In this document: piece by piece, positions 51,167 to 58,937 of the stretch
Numbering within the stretch: position 1 is the first letter of the stretch
Layout: every line of letters begins with the position of its first letter
The notes under the pieces: generated by a model
Seen by the model: only the letters and a program-made list of their open reading frames with translations
Told to the model about the DNA's origin: nothing
Database searches by the model: none
Source of the DNA: Scandinavium manionii
Lineage (GTDB): Bacteria > Pseudomonadota > Gammaproteobacteria > Enterobacterales > Enterobacteriaceae
Reading direction: 5' to 3'
Length of the DNA: 64,000 nucleotides
Assembly: GCF_024764775.1 (NCBI RefSeq)
Contig: NZ_JALIGC010000037.1
Span: 248,001 to 312,000 of the forward strand
Made by a program: the position numbers and the translations under genes

Positions 51167-51196
51167 ATAATTCTGGTTTCATGAAACCTGAATTAT
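51167..51196. repeat. 30-bp palindrome upstream of ftsY
   Basis: ATAATTC-T-GGTTTC (51167-51180), centre AT, GAAACC-T-GAATTAT (51183-51196). Pairing is perfect apart from one T/T position. It is 56 bp before the ftsY ATG and 108 bp from rsmD. It may be an operator for a dimeric regulator or an mRNA hairpin. Confidence 0.65.
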
Positions 51197-51251
51197 GGAG
51201 GGATAGCGGTAACGCGGTACCGGGAATCAACAGTGAAGAGCGTGCTCGCAA

Positions 51252-52925
51252 ATGGCAAAAGATAAAAAAAGAGGCTTTTTTTCCTGGCTGGGCTTTGGAC
51301 AGAAAGAAAAAGAGCAACAGGAAGCCGAACAGCAGCAAAGCGAAGCGCAGCAAGCCGCCGCTGAGCCTGTCATTGAGCAGGACACGCAGGAAACGGCTGA
51401 AGCCCTAACGCTTGAACCTGCTGCGGAACAGGACGTTGAACGCCTCGCTGAACCCGAAGCGGAAGTGACCGCGCACAGCGAAGCAGAAACCGAAGCCTTC
51501 GCCGACGACGTGGTTGAGGTGACCGAAGAGATCTCTCAAAGCGCCATCGTACAGCCGGTTGAGCCGGAAGCTGTGGCTGTCGCGCCGGTGGAAGCCGAAC
51601 CAGAAGAAGTGGCTGCCGTCACTGCGTCGGTCGAAGAACCGCGCGTTGACGCTGAGCCTGAGGCCGTTATCGAACACGAAGTGCTGCCGCTGCCGGAAGA
51701 GATTGCCGAAGAAGAAGCCGTTGTCGCGCATCAGGCGCAAGCCGAAGAAGCGACACCGGTTGAAACTGTTGCAGAAGAACCAGCCGTTGAAGAGCCTGTG
51801 GTTGCAGAAGCCCCGGTTGAAGAAACTGTCGCAGAAGACGTTGTCGAAGAAGAAGACTTTGCCGACGTTGAACTGAGCGACGAAGAGCTTGAAGCGCAGG
51901 CGCTGGCTGCCGCCGATGCGGCAGAAAATGCTATCGATGCGCCGGAAGAAACGGCAGAAGAAACCGACGATGCACAAACGCAGCAGGAACAGGAGCGGCC
52001 GACTAAAGAGGGCTTCTTCGCGCGTCTGAAACGCAGCCTCCTGAAAACCAAAGAAAACCTCGGTTCCGGATTTATCAGTCTGTTCCGCGGCAAGAAAATC
52101 GATGATGATCTGTTTGAAGAGCTGGAAGAACAGCTGCTGATTGCAGACGTCGGCGTGGAAACGACCCGCAAAATCATCGCCAATCTGACCGAAGGCGCAA
52201 GCCGCAAACAGCTGCGTGATGCCGAAGCGCTGTACGGTCTGCTGAAAGATGAAATGAGCGAAATCCTCGCAAAAGTGGAAGAGCCGCTTAATATTGAAGG
52301 CAAAATGCCGTTTGTTATCCTGATGGTTGGCGTCAACGGCGTGGGTAAAACCACCACCATTGGCAAGCTGGCGCGCCAGTTTGAGCAGCAGGGTAAATCG
52401 GTGATGCTGGCGGCAGGTGATACCTTCCGTGCCGCGGCGGTTGAGCAGCTCCAGGTCTGGGGTCAGCGCAATGATATTCCGGTGATTGCTCAGCATACCG
52501 GGGCCGATTCCGCATCGGTGATTTTCGATGCCATTCAGGCTGCGAAAGCCCGTAACGTGGATGTCCTGATTGCCGACACCGCAGGTCGCTTGCAGAACAA
52601 ATCGCACCTGATGGAAGAATTGAAGAAGATTGTCCGCGTAATGAAAAAGCTCGACGAAGATGCACCGCATGAAATCATGCTGACCATCGATGCGAGTACC
52701 GGTCAGAATGCCATCAGCCAGGCGAAGCTGTTCCACGAAGCGGTTGGGCTGACGGGCATCACATTGACTAAACTGGACGGGACCGCCAAGGGTGGCGTTA
52801 TCTTCTCGGTGGCCGATCAGTTCGGCATTCCGATTCGCTACATTGGCGTTGGCGAACGTATCGAAGATTTGCGTCCGTTTAAATCGGACGATTTTATAGA
52901 GGCACTTTTTGCCCGAGAGGATTAA
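51252..52925 (+). CDS. ftsY: Signal recognition particle receptor FtsY
   Basis: SRP receptor GTPase bringing ribosome-nascent-chain complexes to SecYEG. 557 residues against 497 in E. coli. The N-terminal helix MAKDKKRGFFSWLGFGQKEK binds lipid. The acidic A domain (about 20-250), rich in EE/VEEP repeats, is unusually long, and the NG domain (about 260-557) is intact: GVNGVGKTTT near 359, DTAGR near 442, TKLDGTAKGG near 505. First of ftsYEX, with 2 bp to ftsE. The extra length lies in the A domain. Confidence 0.98.
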   Translation: MAKDKKRGFFSWLGFGQKEKEQQEAEQQQSEAQQAAAEPVIEQDTQETAEALTLEPAAEQDVERLAEPEAEVTAHSEAETEAFADDVVEVTEEISQSAIVQPVEPEAVAVAPVEAEPEEVAAVTASVEEPRVDAEPEAVIEHEVLPLPEEIAEEEAVVAHQAQAEEATPVETVAEEPAVEEPVVAEAPVEETVAEDVVEEEDFADVELSDEELEAQALAAADAAENAIDAPEETAEETDDAQTQQEQERPTKEGFFARLKRSLLKTKENLGSGFISLFRGKKIDDDLFEELEEQLLIADVGVETTRKIIANLTEGASRKQLRDAEALYGLLKDEMSEILAKVEEPLNIEGKMPFVILMVGVNGVGKTTTIGKLARQFEQQGKSVMLAAGDTFRAAAVEQLQVWGQRNDIPVIAQHTGADSASVIFDAIQAAKARNVDVLIADTAGRLQNKSHLMEELKKIVRVMKKLDEDAPHEIMLTIDASTGQNAISQAKLFHEAVGLTGITLTKLDGTAKGGVIFSVADQFGIPIRYIGVGERIEDLRPFKSDDFIEALFARED

Positions 52926-52927
52926 CA

Positions 52928-53593
52928 ATGATTCGCTTTGAACAAGTCAGCAAAGCCTATCTCGGTGGGAGACAAGCGCTGCAAGGGATTAACTTCCAGC
53001 TGCAGCCGGGTGAGATGGCCTTTCTGACCGGCCACTCCGGCGCGGGGAAAAGTACCCTGCTGAAGCTCATTTGCGGTATCGAGCGTCCCAGCACCGGGAA
53101 AATCTGGTTTAGCGGCCACGACATCAGCCGCCTGAAAAACCGCGAAGTGCCGTTCCTGCGTCGCCAGATTGGGATGATCTTCCAGGATCACCATCTGCTG
53201 ATGGACCGCACCGTGTTTGATAACGTCGCTATTCCGCTGATCATCGCGGGGGCCAGCTTCGATGACATTCGTCGTCGCGTCTCGGCAGCGCTGGATAAGG
53301 TCGGGCTGCTCGACAAAGCGAAAAATTTACCGATTCAACTTTCCGGCGGTGAGCAGCAGCGCGTGGGTATTGCCCGTGCGGTGGTGAACAAACCAGCGGT
53401 ACTGCTGGCGGATGAACCGACCGGTAACCTCGATGAGGCGCTGTCGGAAGGCATTTTGCGCCTGTTCGAAGAGTTTAACCGCGTTGGTGTGACGGTGTTG
53501 ATGGCGACCCACGACCTGGGGCTGATTTCCAGCCGTTCATACCGACAGCTGACACTCAGCGACGGGCATTTGCACGGAGGCTACGGTGAATAA
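52928..53593 (+). CDS. ftsE: Cell division ATP-binding protein FtsE
   Basis: ABC-type ATPase that with FtsX and the periplasmic EnvC activates the amidases splitting septal peptidoglycan. 221 residues (E. coli 222): Walker A GHSGAGKSTLL near 36-46, signature LSGGEQQRVGIARA, Walker B VLLADEPTGNLD, H-loop ATHDLGL. Overlaps ftsX by 8 nt. Confidence 0.98.
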   Translation: MIRFEQVSKAYLGGRQALQGINFQLQPGEMAFLTGHSGAGKSTLLKLICGIERPSTGKIWFSGHDISRLKNREVPFLRRQIGMIFQDHHLLMDRTVFDNVAIPLIIAGASFDDIRRRVSAALDKVGLLDKAKNLPIQLSGGEQQRVGIARAVVNKPAVLLADEPTGNLDEALSEGILRLFEEFNRVGVTVLMATHDLGLISSRSYRQLTLSDGHLHGGYGE

Positions 53594-54644
53594 ACGCGAG
53601 GCGATGAATCACATCCGGCAGTTCGGCAACCGTTTTGACCGGCTGCGTAACTCTGCGAGAGGCGGTAACAACAACGGCGGCAACGTGCCAAAACGCGCGA
53701 AGTCTTCCCCGAAGCCGAACTCCCGTAAAACCAACGTGTTTAACGAGCAGGTGCGTTACGCCTTTAACGGCGCATTGCAGGACCTGAAAAGCAAACCGCT
53801 GGCCACGTTCCTGACGGTGATGGTGATCGCCATCTCCCTGACGCTGCCGAGCGTGTGTTACATGGTTTACAAGAACGTGAACACCGCGGCATCGCAGTAT
53901 TATCCGTCGCCGCAAATTACGGTGTATCTCGAAAAAACGCTGGACGATGACGCGGCAGCGCGCGTCGTCGGGCAGTTGCAGGCCGAACAGGGCGTGGATA
54001 AGGTGAATTACCTGTCCCGTGATGAAGCGTTGGGCGAGTTCCGAAACTGGTCAGGCTTCGGTGGCGCGCTGGATATGCTGGAAGAGAACCCGCTTCCCGC
54101 GGTGGCGATTGTCATTCCAAAGCTCGATTTCCAGGGGACCGACTCGCTGAATACCCTACGTGACCGTGTGTCACGTATTCAGGGCGTAGATGAAGTGCGT
54201 ATGGATGACAGCTGGTTCGCGCGACTTTCGTCCATCACCGGCCTGGTTGGACGCGTGGCGGCGATGATTGGCGTGCTGATGATTGCGGCGGTATTCCTCG
54301 TCATTGGTAATAGCGTGCGCCTGAGCATCTTTGCGCGTCGCGACACCATCAACGTCCAGAAGCTTATCGGCGCAACCGACGGCTTTATCCTGCGTCCATT
54401 CCTGTACGGCGGGGCGCTGTTGGGCTTTTCTGGTGCGTTTCTGTCGCTTATCCTGTCCGAAATTCTGGTGCTGCGTTTGTCATCGGCGGTGACGGAAGTG
54501 GCGAAAGTGTTTGGCACCCAGTTTGAACTCAGTGGCTTAGGCCTGGATGAATGTTTGCTGATGCTGATTGTTTGTTCAATGATTGGCTGGATTGCCGCCT
54601 GGCTGGCGACGGTACAACATTTACGCCACTTTACGCCGGAATAA
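53586..54644 (+). CDS. ftsX: Cell division membrane protein FtsX
   Basis: ABC-like inner-membrane partner of FtsE. 352 residues, as in E. coli, from GTG 53586 inside ftsE. A basic Asn/Gly-rich N-terminal tail precedes TM1 (ATFLTVMVIAISLTLPSVCYM); a periplasmic loop (about 100-220) binds EnvC; three further helices close the protein, which ends at TVQHLRHFTPE. Confidence 0.97.
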   Translation: MNKREAMNHIRQFGNRFDRLRNSARGGNNNGGNVPKRAKSSPKPNSRKTNVFNEQVRYAFNGALQDLKSKPLATFLTVMVIAISLTLPSVCYMVYKNVNTAASQYYPSPQITVYLEKTLDDDAAARVVGQLQAEQGVDKVNYLSRDEALGEFRNWSGFGGALDMLEENPLPAVAIVIPKLDFQGTDSLNTLRDRVSRIQGVDEVRMDDSWFARLSSITGLVGRVAAMIGVLMIAAVFLVIGNSVRLSIFARRDTINVQKLIGATDGFILRPFLYGGALLGFSGAFLSLILSEILVLRLSSAVTEVAKVFGTQFELSGLGLDECLLMLIVCSMIGWIAAWLATVQHLRHFTPE

Positions 54645-54658
54645 AAAAAGTCTGATAT

Positions 54659-54706
54659 ACTCTCTCCCTGCTGCAAAGTTCCTGTGCAAAATCGCAGGGA
54701 GAGAGT
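54659..54706 (+). repeat. 13-bp inverted repeat between ftsX and rpoH
   Basis: ACTCTCTCCCTGC (54659-54671), 22-nt loop, GCAGGGAGAGAGT (54694-54706). A strong hairpin 14 bp after the ftsX stop; no U-run follows, so it might be a partial terminator, an RNA-processing site or a bidirectional structure. Confidence 0.7.
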
Positions 54707-54788
54707 CAAAACCCATCAGCTTTCCCTGCCCGCAAACATTATCATCGTGATGTCACATTTTGTGCGTAATCTATTCACAGCGTTGCAT

Positions 54789-54816
54789 GGAACTTGTGGA
54801 TAACATCACTGTCTGA
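54789..54816 (+). promoter_or_regulatory. Sigma-E promoter (rpoHp3-type) with overlapping DnaA box
   Basis: GGAACTT (54789-54795), 16-bp spacer, TCTGA (54812-54816) is the exact consensus for RpoE and equals E. coli rpoH P3. TGTGGATAA (54795-54803), the complement of DnaA box TTATCCACA, overlaps the spacer, as in E. coli. It is 98 bp before the rpoH ATG. Confidence 0.92.
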
Positions 54817-54914
54817 TTAAAATGTGAATGTTAATCTCGCTGCTCGTAACAACTGGCCCGAAAGTTGCCTGATGGGGACGTACCACGGCCAGGACGTAAA
54901 TTGAGAGGACTTGA

Positions 54915-55160
54915 ATGACCAAAGATATGCAAACTTTAGCTTTAGCCCCTGTTGGCAACCTGGAATCCTATGTCCGGGCGGCAAACGCATGGCCGATGTT
55001 GACGGCTGATGAAGAACGGGCACTGGCGGAGAAGCTGCATTACCAGGGCGATCTGGAAGCAGCGAAAACGCTGATCCTGTCTCACCTGCGCTTTGTTGTT
55101 CACGTTGCTCGTAATTATTCGGGCTACGGTCTGCCGCAGGCAGATTTGATTCAGGAAGGT
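54915..55160 (+). promoter_or_regulatory. rpoH mRNA thermosensor region
   Basis: In E. coli the first 200-odd bases of the rpoH coding region fold over the start and open with heat. The first 60 bases here are nearly identical to the E. coli sequence around the start (ATGCAAACTTTAGCTTTAGC, CCTGTTGGCAACCTGG). The fold itself was not computed. Confidence 0.55.
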
Positions 55161-55769
55161 AACATCGGCCTGATGAAAGCCGTACGTCGTTTCAACCCAG
55201 AAGTGGGTGTGCGCCTGGTGTCTTTCGCCGTGCACTGGATCAAAGCTGAAATTCACGAATACGTACTGCGTAACTGGCGTATCGTCAAAGTTGCGACCAC
55301 CAAAGCACAGCGTAAGCTGTTCTTCAACCTGCGTAAAACCAAGCAGCGTCTGGGCTGGTTCAATCAGGATGAAGTAGAAATGGTTGCGCGCGAGCTGGGC
55401 GTTTCCAGCAAAGACGTGCGTGAAATGGAATCGCGAATGTCCGCGCAGGACATGGCCTTTGATATGTCTGCTGATGACGATTCCGAAAGCCATTCCGTCG
55501 CACCGGTGCTCTACTTACAGGATAAAACGTCTAACTTTGCCGACGGCATCGAAGATGATAACTGGGAAGAGCAGGCCGCGAACAAACTGACTCACGCGAT
55601 GGAAGGTCTGGACGAACGTAGCCAGGATATCATTCGCGCTCGCTGGCTGGACGAAGATAACAAGTCCACGCTGCAGGAGTTGGCCGACCGCTATGGCGTG
55701 TCCGCCGAGCGTGTGCGTCAGCTTGAAAAGAACGCGATGAAAAAATTGCGTATGGCGATCGAGGCGTAA
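54915..55769 (+). CDS. rpoH: RNA polymerase sigma-32 (heat shock) factor
   Basis: 284 residues, as in E. coli. It directs RNA polymerase to heat-shock promoters such as that of prlC in this window. Region 2 (LSHLRFVVHVARNYSGYGLPQADLIQEGN), the sigma-32-specific RpoH box (AQRKLFFNLRKTKQRLGWF, region C used in chaperone/FtsH control) and region 4 HTH (LQELADRYGVSAERVRQLEKNAMKKLR) are intact. GAGAGGA lies before the ATG. Ends before a REP unit and a terminator. Confidence 0.98.
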   Translation: MTKDMQTLALAPVGNLESYVRAANAWPMLTADEERALAEKLHYQGDLEAAKTLILSHLRFVVHVARNYSGYGLPQADLIQEGNIGLMKAVRRFNPEVGVRLVSFAVHWIKAEIHEYVLRNWRIVKVATTKAQRKLFFNLRKTKQRLGWFNQDEVEMVARELGVSSKDVREMESRMSAQDMAFDMSADDDSESHSVAPVLYLQDKTSNFADGIEDDNWEEQAANKLTHAMEGLDERSQDIIRARWLDEDNKSTLQELADRYGVSAERVRQLEKNAMKKLRMAIEA

Positions 55770-55781
55770 GCTGAAAGCCAA

Positions 55782-55813
55782 TGCCCGGTGACGCTCACGC
55801 TTACCGGGCCTAC
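55782..55813. repeat. REP element
   Basis: TGCCCGGTGACGCTCACGCT-TACCGGGCCTAC palindrome directly after rpoH; a second half-unit (GGCCCGGCAAGTG) follows at 55827-55839. Confidence 0.75.
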
Positions 55814-55857
55814 ACATCGCCATTACGGCCCGGCAAGTGAAACCCGCCAGGTACAAG

Positions 55858-55892
55858 AAAGCCCGAAGGTCTAACCTGTCGGGCTTTTGTTT
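55858..55892 (+). terminator. Terminator of rpoH, overlapping the end of the MocR gene
   Basis: AAAGCCCGA (55858-55866) pairs with TCGGGCTTT (55879-55887), with inner AGGT/ACCT, then TTGTTTTTT. The right arm lies inside the last codons (KSPTG-stop) of the convergent MocR gene. Confidence 0.88.
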
Positions 55893-57352
55893 TTTATGCA
55901 CTCCATCAATACTTTAAACGCTCCTTCCATCTCTTCTTCGCGCATCGCTGCAAAACCCATTAATAATCCGCGCTGCGTTGCATTGTTCAGGTAATAGCGT
56001 GAAAGCGGTCGCACCAGCACCCCCTTTTCATTTGCCGTGTTAGCCAGCGCCACGTCGTCACAATCGGCATCGAGTTTCAGCACCAGGTGCAGCCCGGCGT
56101 TGTCGTTAAATTCGCTTAATGCCTCTTTACCGAGATAATCGGTGATGAGCCCCGCCAGCCGCTGACGACGACGGGCGTACAGCAGGCGCATCCTACGGAT
56201 ATGCGCGGTGTAATGCCCTTCGCGAATAAACAGCGCCAGCGCTTCCTGATCGAGCAGACGACCGCTGCGATACAGCTCGGCATGGGCGGTGCGCAGCGAC
56301 TGCGCCAGCGGGCGAGGCAATACCACATAGCCGAGGCGCATCCCCGGCCACATGGTTTTGCTGAAGGTACCGATGTAAATCACCGGCGCATCTTCGACCA
56401 GCCCCTGTAGCGCCGGAATTGGCTGGCCCGAAAAGCGGAACTCGCTATCGTAATCGTCTTCGACAATCCAGCTGCCGGTCTGTCGCGCCAGGGCCAGCAG
56501 GCGTTGACGGCGTTCCAGGCTCATCACGCAGCCAAGCGGATACTGGTGCGACGGCGTGACGAAGATCAGACGTGGCGGTGACTCTCCTGGCTCCGGTGGG
56601 TTCATGCCGCTGAGATCGACATCGACCGCCTGCAAATTCACGCTGTTCATCTGCAACACGTTGCGAATACCCCAATAGGCGGGCTCCTCAATCCACGCGC
56701 TGTCGCCGGGGTTGCACAGCATACGTGACACTAAATCAATCGCCTGGTGAATGCCTTCGGTTATCAGGATCTGGTCCGGCGTGCAGCGCACCGAGCGCGC
56801 CACGCGCAGATATTCCATCAACGCCTGTTGTAGCGCCAGACTGCCGCCGGAAGGGCTGTAGGAAAGCTGCATCGCCTGCGGCTTGCGGCTGACGCGGGTG
56901 TGGATTTTACGCAGCAGCGCGTGCGGGAACTCGTTCACGTCGGGCACGCCGGGCAAAAACGCGCCCCACTGGCGAGGGCTGGCGCGGCTGTGCGCCAACA
57001 GCGCCTGACCGCGTTCTGAAAAGCTCACGCTTTGTGGCGAACTGGCGTGCTGTTCATCGCTGCCCGCGGCGAACAGCAACGCGTCCGGCACGGTTTTTGC
57101 CACGAAGGTGCCGCTACCGGAACGGGACACGATATAGCCCTCCGCCAGCAGCTGTTCGTACACGGTCAGCACCGTATTGCGCGACATGCGCAGCTGGCTC
57201 GCGAGATCGCGTGAAGGCGGCAGACGGCTTTGCGGCGGCAGGCTGCCGTCAAGGATCGACAATCGCACGGCGTTATACAGCTTTTTGTGCAATTTATCGT
57301 CGGATTGCTCGTCCAGACGCAGTTGCAGGAGATCGCACACTAAAGAACGCAA
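55871..57352 (-). CDS. MocR/GabR-type regulator (GntR HTH + aminotransferase domain)
   Basis: 493 residues. The N-terminal winged helix of the GntR family (about 10-80, PPSRDLASQLRMSRNTVLTVYEQLLAEGYI) is fused to a class I aminotransferase-like domain (about 110-480). The PLP lysine is in YIGTFSKTMWPGMRLGYV near residue 330. TTG start at 57352 with GAGGGA. Divergent from an aminotransferase gene 115 bp away, the usual GabR arrangement, so it likely controls that gene in response to GABA or PLP. Absent from this spot in E. coli. Confidence 0.9.
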   Translation of the reverse strand: MRSLVCDLLQLRLDEQSDDKLHKKLYNAVRLSILDGSLPPQSRLPPSRDLASQLRMSRNTVLTVYEQLLAEGYIVSRSGSGTFVAKTVPDALLFAAGSDEQHASSPQSVSFSERGQALLAHSRASPRQWGAFLPGVPDVNEFPHALLRKIHTRVSRKPQAMQLSYSPSGGSLALQQALMEYLRVARSVRCTPDQILITEGIHQAIDLVSRMLCNPGDSAWIEEPAYWGIRNVLQMNSVNLQAVDVDLSGMNPPEPGESPPRLIFVTPSHQYPLGCVMSLERRQRLLALARQTGSWIVEDDYDSEFRFSGQPIPALQGLVEDAPVIYIGTFSKTMWPGMRLGYVVLPRPLAQSLRTAHAELYRSGRLLDQEALALFIREGHYTAHIRRMRLLYARRRQRLAGLITDYLGKEALSEFNDNAGLHLVLKLDADCDDVALANTANEKGVLVRPLSRYYLNNATQRGLLMGFAAMREEEMEGAFKVLMECIKNKSPTG

Positions 57353-57467
57353 TTGGATCCCTCAATTATTCAAAACTGGTACTCGATTATAGGACCGCTC
57401 AAGCAGTAAAACTATTGCATTGTTTCAAAGTTGTTAACACTAATGAATTTGAGATGGGGTAAGGTCG

Positions 57468-58733
57468 ATGAAGAATAATGAACTGAATCAGCGCCGTTTG
57501 CAGGCGACACCACGCGGCATTGGCGTCATGTGCGGCTTCTACGCCGAGAAAGCTGAAAACGCCACGCTTTGGGATGTGGAAGGCAATGAAGTGATTGATT
57601 TCGCGGCGGGTATTGCGGTGCTAAACACCGGTCATCGCCATCCTTCAATCGTTGCGGCGATTGAAAAACAATTGCAGGCGTTTACCCACACCGCGTACCA
57701 GATTGTCCCTTATGAAAGCTATGTTTCACTGGCCGAGCGCATTAACGAGCGTGTGCCGGTGAACGGCCCGGCGAAAACCGCATTTTTCTCGACCGGTGCG
57801 GAAGCCGTTGAAAACGCGGTGAAAATCGCCCGTGCTTACACCAAGCGCCCCGGCCTGATTACCTTCGGCGGCGGTTTCCACGGCCGTACCTTCATGACCA
57901 TGGCGCTGACCGGCAAAGTGGCTCCGTACAAAATCGGCTTCGGTCCGTTCCCGGGCTCCGTTTACCACGGCCAGTATCCGAATGCGGCGCACGGCGTCAG
58001 CACCGCAGACGCGCTGAAAAGTCTCGATCGCATTTTCAAAGCGGATATCGCCCCGGATCAGGTGGCGGCGATTATTCTCGAACCGGTGCAGGGCGAGGGT
58101 GGTTTCAACGTCGCGCCGGCCGATTTTATGCAGGGCCTGCGCAAACTGTGCGATACCCACGGCATGCTGCTGATTGCGGATGAAGTGCAGACCGGTTTTG
58201 CCCGTACCGGCAAACTGTTTGCGATGGAGCATTACGACGTGAAGCCAGACCTGATGACCATGGCGAAAAGTCTGGCCGGCGGCATGCCGCTCTCTGCGGT
58301 GGCAGGCCGTGCCGAGGTGATGGATGCACCCGCTCCCGGCGGTCTCGGCGGTACTTACGCCGGTAACCCGTTGGCCGTTGCCGCGGCGCACGCGGTGCTC
58401 GATATCATCGACGAAGAGAAGCTCTGTGCCCGTGCGGCTGAGCTGGGGCATCACCTGGTTGAAGTGCTGAACAACGCCAGAGCCAGCTGTCCTCACATCG
58501 TGGATGTGCGTGCGCAAGGCTCGATGGTTGCCGTTGAATTTAACGATCCGCAGACCGGCGCGCCGTCACCGGAATTCACTAAACAGGTGCAGGAAAAGGC
58601 GATGAAAGAAGGCCTGCTGCTGCTGAGCTGTGGCGTCTACGGCAACGTGATTCGTTTTCTTTACCCTCTCACCATCCCTGAAGCCCAGTTCCGCAAGGCG
58701 CTGGAGATTATTCGACACTCCCTCAGTCACTAA
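57468..58733 (+). CDS. 4-aminobutyrate-type aminotransferase (GabT/PuuE-like)
   Basis: Class III PLP aminotransferase converting GABA (or a similar omega-amino acid) to the semialdehyde. 421 residues, as in PuuE/GabT, with strong similarity over the whole length. PLP lysine K267 in MTMAKSLAGGMPLS; GAEAVENAVKIAR and ADEVQTGFARTG are further signatures. Divergently controlled by the MocR protein. No succinate-semialdehyde dehydrogenase or GABA permease adjoins. Whether GabT or PuuE is the nearer relative is undecided. Confidence 0.9.
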   Translation: MKNNELNQRRLQATPRGIGVMCGFYAEKAENATLWDVEGNEVIDFAAGIAVLNTGHRHPSIVAAIEKQLQAFTHTAYQIVPYESYVSLAERINERVPVNGPAKTAFFSTGAEAVENAVKIARAYTKRPGLITFGGGFHGRTFMTMALTGKVAPYKIGFGPFPGSVYHGQYPNAAHGVSTADALKSLDRIFKADIAPDQVAAIILEPVQGEGGFNVAPADFMQGLRKLCDTHGMLLIADEVQTGFARTGKLFAMEHYDVKPDLMTMAKSLAGGMPLSAVAGRAEVMDAPAPGGLGGTYAGNPLAVAAAHAVLDIIDEEKLCARAAELGHHLVEVLNNARASCPHIVDVRAQGSMVAVEFNDPQTGAPSPEFTKQVQEKAMKEGLLLLSCGVYGNVIRFLYPLTIPEAQFRKALEIIRHSLSH

Positions 58734-58739
58734 TGGCTC

Positions 58740-58765
58740 GCCGCTCTCCGGAGCGGCTTTTTTTT
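58740..58765 (+). terminator. Terminator of the aminotransferase gene
   Basis: GCCGCTC (58740-58746), loop TCCG, GAGCGGC (58751-58757), followed by eight T residues. Confidence 0.93.
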
Positions 58766-58937
58766 GTCACGTTTCTGTTACATAACCCTCAAAATTCTCG
58801 TTCCAAAAGTTAAAAAATCGGGTATGTTTTAGCAGAGTATGCTGCAAAAGCGCGGGCGGCAGACCAAAAATCGATATAAAACGCTACATAACAACATCAC
58901 AACAAATACAATCACCATCACAATGGGGAATCTCAGG

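Noticed and set aside
51118..51408. 96-codon frame running from the palindrome into ftsY
   Set aside because: Most of it overlaps ftsY in another frame and its Lys/Arg/Ser-rich tail is an out-of-frame reading of the FtsY N-terminus.
51405..52928. 507-codon open frame on the minus strand opposite ftsY
   Set aside because: It is a shadow of the GA-rich FtsY codons (Glu/Ala/Val repeats); its product is Phe/Arg/Cys-rich low-complexity sequence and it has no ribosome site.
54744..54765. Possible CRP site in the rpoH control region (CGTGATGTCACA)
   Set aside because: GTGA and TCACA are 2 bp apart instead of 6, so it does not fit the CRP spacing, although CRP control of rpoH is known in E. coli.
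58839..58937. 33-residue N-terminal extension of LivJ
   Set aside because: It would bury the signal peptide; the ATG at 58938 has the ribosome site and gives the family length of 367.
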